From assembly GCF_000429405.1 (NCBI RefSeq), contig NZ_KE386898.1:67631-131630 (forward strand): a stretch of DNA of 64,000 nt, given 5' to 3'. Source of the DNA: Algoriphagus marincola DSM 16067 (GTDB lineage Bacteria > Bacteroidota > Bacteroidia > Cytophagales > Cyclobacteriaceae). Under the pieces are notes generated by a model. It saw only the letters and a list, made by a program, of their open reading frames with translations. It made no database searches and had not been told where the DNA came from. Below are positions 35,025-41,451 of the stretch, in pieces (within the stretch, counting starts at the first letter, position 1; the number at the start of each line of letters is the position of its first letter). A program made the position numbers and the translations under genes.

Positions 35025-35054
35025 AAAAATCCCGCATTTGCGGGATTTTTTATT
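35025..35054 (+). terminator. Terminator after nqrF
   Basis: Perfect stem AAAAATCCCGC / GCGGGATTTTT with loop ATTT, followed by further T residues. Begins 3 nt after the nqrF stop. Confidence 0.95.
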
Positions 35055-35097
35055 TGCTCATACTTTTTTGATTATTTTTAAAATCTAACCTCCAACT

Positions 35098-36252
35098 ATG
35101 AGTATTCAGTCTTTTTTTGAACCAGTAGCCGATTTTCTTTGGCAGAAAAAATATCCTGAAAATTCCTTCTTCAAACAGATTCACTGGTATGGAGAAGAAT
35201 TTCCCGATCTCAAAGGTATCCAAATAGCACTCATTGGGCTAAAGGAAACCCGTGGAGAAAAGGAGAGTAGAAGTATGGATCGGGCTGCAATTGAAATTCG
35301 CGAGAAGCTTTATTCACTTAAGCGGGGTATTGGTTCCTATCGAGTGGCAGACTTGGGCGATTTGATCCCGGGAGAAAAGCTGGAAGAATCCTACGAGCGT
35401 ATCCAAAAAGTAGGAGATTTTCTGATGAAAAAGCAGATTCTTCCTATCTATTTTGGGGGAAGTCATGACCTGGATTATGGTCAGTATCTCTCCTATGAAA
35501 AGATGAAGAAATTGGTTTCGCTTTTGACCGTAGATGCCAAATTTGACATGGAAGAAGAGGGTCCCTTATCCCAAAAGCACACCCAAGAGATTATTCTTCA
35601 TCAGCCAAACTTCCTTTTTTCCTATGCGCATATTGCCTATCAAAGCTATTTGGTCGATCCATCCTTGGTAAATGTGATCGAGAAGCTGTACTTCGACCAT
35701 CTGAGGCTGGGACTGGTTCGTAAGGAGTTTAAAGAGATTGAACCCATTATTCGAAATGCTGATCTGCTGAGCTTTGACTTGGCGGCTATTCAATCTTCAG
35801 ATGCTCCTGGAGTACCCGAGGCAAATCCTTTTGGGCTTACTGCAGAGGAGGCTTGTCAGATTTGCTGGTTTGCAGGGATGAATGAGAAATTGAGTTCTTT
35901 TGGAGTCTATGGATACGAGCCTTATTTCGACGATAGTCAAAATAAAACAGCCATGGTAGCCGCTGTGATGCTTTGGTACTTTATCGAAGGGTTTTATTCA
36001 AGGAAAGACAGCCTTTCTTTCAAAAGCAGCGACTATATTAAATATACGGTATCTTTGGACGCAGAGCCAAACTCTTTGGTTTTCTACAAGAGTAAGCGTA
36101 GTGGCAAGTGGTGGATGGAAATTCCCCAAAATGATCCTGATAGATTCGACCGGGGTACTATGACCATTCCCTGTAGCTACGGAGATTATCAGACCGCCCA
36201 AAAAGGAGAGATTCCCGAGCGCTGGATCAATGCTCAGATTAAATTACTCTGA
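35098..36252 (+). CDS. Arginase-fold protein with degenerate metal site
   Basis: 384 residues of the arginase/agmatinase/formimidoylglutamase superfamily. It retains a GGSHD motif (H123) and D146/D150, but the central metal-ligand His of D-x-H-x-D is Lys (DAKFD, K148) and the second Asp of S-F-D-x-D is Ala (SFDLA, A229). With two of the metal ligands lost, binuclear manganese hydrolysis looks unlikely, so it is probably a structural or regulatory pseudoenzyme; automatic annotation as formimidoylglutamase would be misleading. Its stop overlaps the next start (TGATG), and it leads a four-gene operon. Confidence 0.8.
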   Translation: MSIQSFFEPVADFLWQKKYPENSFFKQIHWYGEEFPDLKGIQIALIGLKETRGEKESRSMDRAAIEIREKLYSLKRGIGSYRVADLGDLIPGEKLEESYERIQKVGDFLMKKQILPIYFGGSHDLDYGQYLSYEKMKKLVSLLTVDAKFDMEEEGPLSQKHTQEIILHQPNFLFSYAHIAYQSYLVDPSLVNVIEKLYFDHLRLGLVRKEFKEIEPIIRNADLLSFDLAAIQSSDAPGVPEANPFGLTAEEACQICWFAGMNEKLSSFGVYGYEPYFDDSQNKTAMVAAVMLWYFIEGFYSRKDSLSFKSSDYIKYTVSLDAEPNSLVFYKSKRSGKWWMEIPQNDPDRFDRGTMTIPCSYGDYQTAQKGEIPERWINAQIKLL

Positions 36253-36479
36253 TGCAAACCTACACGCGGCAGCAATTAGCGCTTCGAAATGGTCAGGATA
36301 AGCCGGAGATTTGGATTGCCTATCAGGGCATTATCTATGATGTGACTGCATCTAGATTGTGGAAAAACGGAAAACATTACGAACATTGGGCTGGACAAGA
36401 CCTCACAGAGGAGCTAGTTGATGCTCCACATTCGGAAAAGGTCTTTGGAAGATTTTCAGCCATTGGAAAATTAGTATGA
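36252..36479 (+). CDS. Small cytochrome b5-like heme-binding domain protein
   Basis: 75 residues forming a single cytochrome b5-like domain: IWIAYQGIIYDVTAS, then KHYEHWAGQDLTEELVDAPHS. The candidate heme-ligating histidines are H42 or H45 and H60. Canonical b5 HPGG is replaced by HYEHWAG, as in the shorter prokaryotic branch. No signal peptide. Its start overlaps the arginase-like stop and its stop overlaps the kinase start (ATGA), so expression is coupled. Confidence 0.8.
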   Translation: MQTYTRQQLALRNGQDKPEIWIAYQGIIYDVTASRLWKNGKHYEHWAGQDLTEELVDAPHSEKVFGRFSAIGKLV

Positions 36480-37318
36480 TATTAATTGCAGATAGCGGTT
36501 CCAGTAAGACAGACTGGAGAGTCATTCATCAAGACGGCAGTATTTCACAATTCAGAGGAGTTGGGTTCAACCCTTACTACCAGACTTCAGAGGAGATGGA
36601 AAAGGAAATGCAGCAGGAGTTTCTTTTGAGTATTTCTGCCGTGACTAAAGAAATTTATTTTTACGGAGCTGGTTGTTCGGCAGAAAACCGCAAGGCTGAA
36701 GTTTCACGTGCTCTTGCCACGATTTTCCCACATGCTTCTATTACAATCGACCATGATTTGGCTGCGGCTGCTCATGCTACCTGTGGCCATGAGCCTGGGA
36801 TTGCTTGTATTCTAGGAACGGGTTCGAATAGCTGTGATTTTGATGGGGAGAAAATAGTTGCTACCAGGCCAGCTCCAGGCTATATCTTGGGTGATGAAGG
36901 GGGAGGAGCGTATGTTGGTAGAAAATTACTCCGAGACTTTATCTATGATGATATGCCCAAGGATATTCGAGAGGCTTTTGTCAAAGAGTTTGGTCTGACC
37001 CAGGAGATCATTCAGGATCATGTTTATCGTAAGCCTTATCCAAATCGATACATGGCTAGTTTCTGTAAGTTTATCACCGAACACAGTAATCACCCCTATT
37101 GCTATTCATTGTATTATGAATCGTTTCTAGAGTTTTTTGAAAAGCATATTTCCCGCTATCAGGACTTCCGAACTAAGCCGGTGAATTTTGTGGGCTCGAT
37201 CGCCTTTTACAACAGTACAATTCTCCGAAAAGCCGCTTACGATCAAGGATTGAATATTCAGAAAATCATCGAAAACCCCATTGCAGGGTTGACACTCTAT
37301 CATCAAAATAAGCTATGA
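36476..37318 (+). CDS. BadF/BadG-family N-acetylglucosamine-type kinase
   Basis: 280 residues of the ASKHA (sugar kinase/actin-like) superfamily. Phosphate-1 motif is ADSGSSKTDW (5-14), with a phosphate-2-like CILGTGSNSCDF and GDEGGGAYVGRKLL, characteristic of BadF/BcrA N-acetylglucosamine kinases. Placed directly before murQ, it most likely phosphorylates GlcNAc or MurNAc in wall recycling; the exact sugar is inferred. Overlaps the b5 gene and murQ by four bases each. Confidence 0.85.
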   Translation: MILIADSGSSKTDWRVIHQDGSISQFRGVGFNPYYQTSEEMEKEMQQEFLLSISAVTKEIYFYGAGCSAENRKAEVSRALATIFPHASITIDHDLAAAAHATCGHEPGIACILGTGSNSCDFDGEKIVATRPAPGYILGDEGGGAYVGRKLLRDFIYDDMPKDIREAFVKEFGLTQEIIQDHVYRKPYPNRYMASFCKFITEHSNHPYCYSLYYESFLEFFEKHISRYQDFRTKPVNFVGSIAFYNSTILRKAAYDQGLNIQKIIENPIAGLTLYHQNKL

Positions 37319-38136
37319 AGGTAACCGAAAGCAGTTCGCTCTATGATAATTTGGAACAAATGTCCGTCTTGGACTTGCTCCAAAATATCAATCGTGAAGA
37401 TCAAAAAGTGCCTTTGGCAGTAGAAAAGATTATACCAGAAATCTCAGCTTTGGTGAGTCAGATTGTCCCTCGGATGGAAGAGGGCGGAAGGCTTTTTTAC
37501 ATTGGAGCGGGGACTTCAGGAAGACTTGGGATTTTAGATGCTTCTGAGTGTCCACCTACCTATGGTGTGCCGGATGATTGGGTGATTGGTTTGATCGCAG
37601 GGGGGGATTTGGCTATCAGAAAAGCCGTTGAAAATGCAGAGGATGATGCAAATCAAGCATGGAAAGATATTCAAGCCTATGGGTTTAATGAACATGATAC
37701 GGTAATTGGAATAGCTGCCTCTGGCACAACGCCCTATGTGATCGGTGGTGTGAAAGAAGCTAGGCAAAAAGGATTGCTTACTGCCTGTATTACTTGCAAC
37801 CCAAACTCCCCATTAAGCCAAGAGGTGGAACATCCACTGGAGGCAGTGGTCGGACCGGAATTCGTCACCGGAAGCACCCGAATGAAAGCTGGAACTGCGC
37901 AGAAACTGGTGTTAAATATGATTTCTACGACAGTCATGATCAAACTTGGTCGGGTCAAAGGAAATAAGATGGTTGATATGCAGCTCAGCAATGCCAAACT
38001 AGTGGAGCGAGGCACCCGGATGATTATGGAGGCAACTGGTTTGGGTGAATCGGATGCCAGAAATTTGTTGATCAAGGAAGGTTCTGTCCGAAATGCTACT
38101 AAAGCTTTTTATTTGGATAAAGGTCGTGCTGAATAG
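37315..38136 (+). CDS. murQ: N-acetylmuramic acid 6-phosphate etherase
   Basis: Cleaves the lactyl ether of MurNAc-6-P to GlcNAc-6-P and lactate in peptidoglycan recycling. The 273 residues show the SIS-fold signatures YIGAGTSGRLGILDASECPPTYG, GIAASGTTPYV and GPEFVTGSTRMKAGTAQK, with the catalytic Glu in the ASECPPTYG segment. Overlaps the upstream kinase by four bases. Confidence 0.95.
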   Translation: MKVTESSSLYDNLEQMSVLDLLQNINREDQKVPLAVEKIIPEISALVSQIVPRMEEGGRLFYIGAGTSGRLGILDASECPPTYGVPDDWVIGLIAGGDLAIRKAVENAEDDANQAWKDIQAYGFNEHDTVIGIAASGTTPYVIGGVKEARQKGLLTACITCNPNSPLSQEVEHPLEAVVGPEFVTGSTRMKAGTAQKLVLNMISTTVMIKLGRVKGNKMVDMQLSNAKLVERGTRMIMEATGLGESDARNLLIKEGSVRNATKAFYLDKGRAE

Positions 38137-38156
38137 TATATCGATTGGAAATCATC

Positions 38157-38164
38157 TATCTTTG
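38157..38164 (+). promoter_or_regulatory. -7 box upstream of the pseudouridine synthase gene
   Basis: TATCTTTG matches TAnnTTTG; the leader to ATG 38236 would be about 65 nt. The nearest TTG is only 9 bases upstream, so the -33 element is unclear. Confidence 0.5.
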
Positions 38165-38235
38165 CAGCCCAATTCAAATAATTGGAATTCAGTAAATTAT
38201 CAAACAACAAAATCCAGCAGTGATGCTGCATACTT

Positions 38236-39414
38236 ATGAAAAACAATCCACGCAAGCCATTCTTTGGCAAGGATAAATCAGAAAAAAGAGAGGAGTCTCA
38301 AGACCGTCCAAAAAAGTTTAAATCCGTAAAATCGGATTTCCAATCTTCGGATAAGCGATTCGATAAAAAAGGATCCAAACCGCGCTTTAAGAAGGATTTT
38401 AATGAAGGAGGGCCAAGTGATAACAGAAAGTCTCCTTCCAAGCGATTTTTTAATAAGGAGGAAGAATCACCAAAGCGCGAAAGATATGAGCGCGATTCCA
38501 ATCTTGGTACCAAGCGAACTTATGTAGGAAGAGGAAAGGATCAAAAGCCCATGTATGGGGAGAAAGCACCTGAAAAGGGCAATAGATCCTCTGCAAAGAG
38601 AGGCTTTGGTAAAAATCGTCCGAACCGTATCCAGAATCAGGAGGTTCCACGACCTGAATATGACTTTCAGGACATTCCCCAGGCAAAGAATAAAAAGTCC
38701 GGTGCCGAGCTTATTCGCTTAAATAAATACATCGCAAATTCAGGGATTTGTAGCAGGAGGGAAGCTGACCAACTCATTCAGAATGGTCAAATCACCGTCA
38801 ACGGTGAAATCATTAAGGAGATGGGCTATAAGGTCAAGCGCGACGATCGCGTGGTGTATAATGGGAAGCGAATTAATCCGGAGAAGCCAGTCTACATTCT
38901 ACTGAATAAGCCAAAGGATTTTATCACTACCACAGAGGATCCTTTGGAGCGAAAAACAGTTATGAATCTAGTGGAAAATGCTTGTGAGGAGCGGATATTC
39001 CCGATTGGAAGGTTGGATAGAAATACCACGGGATTGCTTTTGTTTACCAATGACGGCGAACTCGCGGCCAAGCTATCTCATCCTTCCAACAAGATCAAGA
39101 AGATCTATCAGGTGACGCTCGATAAGCCTTTGACCAAAAATGATGAAGAGGCAATCAGGGAAGGGTTGACGCTGGAAGATGGCTTAGCCGAGGTGGATGA
39201 TTTGCAGGTGCTTTCAGTGGATCGAAGAATCTTAGGATTGGAAATTCATATTGGTAAAAACCGAATTGTGAGGAGAATCTTTGCACATCTAGGTTATGAT
39301 GTCACAGCGCTTGATCGAGTGTTGTATGCAGGCCTGGACAAGAAAGACCTGAAGCGGGGTAATTATCGCTTCCTGTCTGAAAAAGAGGTAGTCAAACTCA
39401 AGTTTTTCCTTTAA
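38236..39414 (+). CDS. RluB/RsuA-family rRNA pseudouridine synthase
   Basis: 392 residues. The first 150 are disordered, very Lys/Arg/Ser-rich. An S4 RNA-binding domain (LIRLNKYIANSGICSRREADQLI, about 155-215) precedes a pseudouridine synthase domain with the catalytic Asp in PIGRLDRNTTGLLLFTNDG and LSHPSNKIKKIYQVTL. The S4-plus-GRLDxxTTGLLLLTNDG pattern is the RsuA/RluB/E/F group. The basic tail is far longer than in E. coli RluB and may help RNA binding. Confidence 0.92.
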   Translation: MKNNPRKPFFGKDKSEKREESQDRPKKFKSVKSDFQSSDKRFDKKGSKPRFKKDFNEGGPSDNRKSPSKRFFNKEEESPKRERYERDSNLGTKRTYVGRGKDQKPMYGEKAPEKGNRSSAKRGFGKNRPNRIQNQEVPRPEYDFQDIPQAKNKKSGAELIRLNKYIANSGICSRREADQLIQNGQITVNGEIIKEMGYKVKRDDRVVYNGKRINPEKPVYILLNKPKDFITTTEDPLERKTVMNLVENACEERIFPIGRLDRNTTGLLLFTNDGELAAKLSHPSNKIKKIYQVTLDKPLTKNDEEAIREGLTLEDGLAEVDDLQVLSVDRRILGLEIHIGKNRIVRRIFAHLGYDVTALDRVLYAGLDKKDLKRGNYRFLSEKEVVKLKFFL

Positions 39415-39421
39415 AACACTT

Positions 39422-39457
39422 AGCCCAAGAGCATCCTGTTCTTGGGCTTTATTTTTT
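39422..39457 (+). terminator. Terminator after the pseudouridine synthase gene
   Basis: Perfect nine-base stem AGCCCAAGA / TCTTGGGCT with a nine-base loop, followed by TTATTTTTT. Confidence 0.9.
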
Positions 39458-39516
39458 ATATTTATCCGCTTTTCTTTCAGTAAGATTAGTGTCCGGACTA
39501 AAATGAGCCAAGGTGT

Positions 39517-39786
39517 TTAGAATCTAAGTTTTTCTTTGCTAAGTCGATCCAGTTCCTCAAGTAAGGCGATCATTTTAATTCGATTCTCTTTTTTAGAGAC
39601 ATCAAATCCAAGTCCTGAAAATTGCTGTTGAATAAATTTCAAAGCATTGTAAGGTGTTACGGTTGTTTTGTTGAATGCAGCTTCCTCAGGAGTGAGGATA
39701 TTGTTGTACATATCCATCAAGACAATACCTCGATCAGATTTTTGAAGTATTTCGATGGAACTGTCAATTGCTTTTGACCAATCCAT
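39517..39786 (-). CDS. Small hypothetical protein
   Basis: 89 residues, starting MDWSKAIDSSIEILQKSDRG, with balanced composition, predicted helices, and no signal peptide or membrane segment. No family recognised. It lies downstream of the thioredoxin gene on the same strand, with about 114 bp between, so it may be a separate unit. Composition looks coding, but there is no further support. Confidence 0.5.
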   Translation of the reverse strand: MDWSKAIDSSIEILQKSDRGIVLMDMYNNILTPEEAAFNKTTVTPYNALKFIQQQFSGLGFDVSKKENRIKMIALLEELDRLSKEKLRF

Positions 39787-39900
39787 AGGGTGTAAGGGTT
39801 TTTTAATCAGGGGAATAAGCTATACAAACCAAATCAAAAAAAGCAGATAATCTAGCTTTTGACAGAAAATATTATGATTGGGTTTCTAGGCTCTTCATGA

Positions 39901-40206
39901 TCAACAAAAAGCCTTTAGACTTTGGTGAAGGTCTTTCTTGGTCATGATTCCTCCTTTTCGCCAGAGGATTTTGCCTCTTTTGAATAATACGTAATGGGGA
40001 ATAGACCTGACGGCAAACTGCTGTGCCAGTTGAGGATGCTTGTCTACGTTTATTTTCAAAAGTTTGATCTTCCCGCCAAGCTCGTTCAGTACCTTTGCGA
40101 TAATCGGGTCCATGGTCTGACAGGGTCCACACCAATCAGCATAAAAATCTACCAAAACAGCGTCTTGGCTTTTCTGAATCAATTCTTTGGGGTTCTTTTT
40201 TGCCAT
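39901..40206 (-). CDS. Thioredoxin
   Basis: Redox protein of 101 residues from ATG 40206 (MAKKNPKELI). The active site is DWCGPC (C26, C29), followed by a standard thioredoxin fold with the cis-Pro turn RSIPHYVLF. The upstream ATG at 40245 is rejected because it would translate through the upstream hairpin. It has a full thioredoxin fold but no exported signal, so it is cytoplasmic. Confidence 0.92.
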   Translation of the reverse strand: MAKKNPKELIQKSQDAVLVDFYADWCGPCQTMDPIIAKVLNELGGKIKLLKINVDKHPQLAQQFAVRSIPHYVLFKRGKILWRKGGIMTKKDLHQSLKAFC

Positions 40207-40210
40207 AAGC

Positions 40211-40247
40211 AAAAATGCCGACCCCTGAGAGTCAAGAGCCGGCATTT
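40211..40247 (-). terminator. Terminator between skp and thioredoxin
   Basis: Stem AAATGCCG / CGGCATTT with a wide loop (about 19 nt) and, on the minus strand, a T5 run. It ends only about 5 nt before the thioredoxin ATG, so it may also act as an attenuator or affect thioredoxin translation. Confidence 0.55.
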
Positions 40248-40264
40248 GATTTTATTTGATGAGA

Positions 40265-40813
40265 TTACTGATTTGCACCCGCTGGAGGAGTAGGCATCTC
40301 TAATCCAAGCTTAGCCAAAACCAATTCAGTGAATTTGTCTTGCTCTTTGGTGTAAAGAAGGATAGGAGCCTGACCGGCGGTCTCAGCAAAGATATGCGTG
40401 TAGTTATTTTCAGCGGCTACTGCATTGATCGCGTTGATCACCTTAGTCTGTACAGGCTCTAGGAGCTCCTGTAGCTTTCGCTGATAGCTCACTTGAGCAT
40501 CTTGCTCGTATTTTTGAAGATCTTGCTGAAGCTTAGTCAATTCTGCTTCTTTTGCCGCGCGTGCATCATCAGTCATAGTCTGAGCAGCCTGCTGATAAGT
40601 CTGCACTTGACGCTGAAAATCGTTCGCTTTAGTCTGAATGTTGGTTTGAAGCTGAGTTTGATAGTCTTGCAAATCAGCGCCAATCTGCTCCATCTCTGGC
40701 ATCAGGTCCATGATAAACTCCACATTGGTATAGCCAATTTTCAACTCTTGTGCTTGTGCTGCAAATCCTGCGCAGATCAGAGCGACTGCAGAAAGGATAA
40801 CTTTTACTTTCAT
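40265..40813 (-). CDS. OmpH/Skp-family periplasmic chaperone
   Basis: 182 residues. A signal peptide (about 1-21, cleavage after AAQAQ) is followed by the OmpH/Skp start KIGYTNVEFIM, a long coiled coil (about 45-130) and a C-terminal EAGQAPILLYT strand. Skp holds unfolded outer-membrane proteins for BamA. Second of two paralogous skp genes, 17 nt after the first, downstream of bamA. Confidence 0.88.
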   Translation of the reverse strand: MKVKVILSAVALICAGFAAQAQELKIGYTNVEFIMDLMPEMEQIGADLQDYQTQLQTNIQTKANDFQRQVQTYQQAAQTMTDDARAAKEAELTKLQQDLQKYEQDAQVSYQRKLQELLEPVQTKVINAINAVAAENNYTHIFAETAGQAPILLYTKEQDKFTELVLAKLGLEMPTPPAGANQ

Positions 40814-40830
40814 ACGTTTTGAATTTAATT

Positions 40831-41361
40831 TTAATTGTTGTCTTCTATTCCTAATTCTTCCAAGACAAATTCCGAATAATCATGTCTTGGGTCTGTGTAA
40901 ATAATGCCCGAAGGTACGGAAGCTTTGTCAAATAACATCGCCAAGTTGTTTTTACGGGAAACCCGCTCGATGGCATCGTATATTTTTGACTGCAGCGGTT
41001 GCAGGAGTTCGGCTTGCTTTTGGAAGTACTGACCGTTGATTCCAAATATCCGGCTGTTGAACTCCTGAGAAGTTTTTTCCTTCTTTTGGATTTCCTGCAT
41101 TCGTTTTTGGTACATTTCTTCGGTCAAGAGGACTTCTTCCGCCTTGAGCTGTATATACATTTCTTTGATCTCAGCATCCAAATCCTGTGCCTCTTTCTTC
41201 CAGGCATTACTCAGCTTTTCCAGCTCTTGCTGTACCACTTTGTAATCCGGGTGCTTGTTGAGCACATATTCTGAATCGATGTATCCAAACTTTTGAGCCA
41301 ATAACTGATTGCTAATCAAAGTAATGGATAGCAAAAGTATGATTTTGATGGCTTTGTTCAT
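40831..41361 (-). CDS. OmpH/Skp-family periplasmic chaperone
   Basis: 176 residues from ATG 41361 (MNKAIKIILLLSITL); an in-frame ATG at 41376 adds five residues ahead of the signal peptide. The mature part begins QKFGYIDSEYVLNKHPDYK, typical of OmpH, then a coiled coil, and ends with IIYTDPRHDYSEFVLEELG. A paralogue of the downstream gene; the pair sits directly after bamA, matching a chaperone role for the BAM pathway. Confidence 0.88.
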   Translation of the reverse strand: MNKAIKIILLLSITLISNQLLAQKFGYIDSEYVLNKHPDYKVVQQELEKLSNAWKKEAQDLDAEIKEMYIQLKAEEVLLTEEMYQKRMQEIQKKEKTSQEFNSRIFGINGQYFQKQAELLQPLQSKIYDAIERVSRKNNLAMLFDKASVPSGIIYTDPRHDYSEFVLEELGIEDNN

Positions 41362-41451
41362 GTCTAATGATATCATTTTGTCCTAGGAGCTAAAACGCTC
41401 GAACCAAACATTAAATTTGACATAAATTAACCAATTCTGCATCAATTTATC

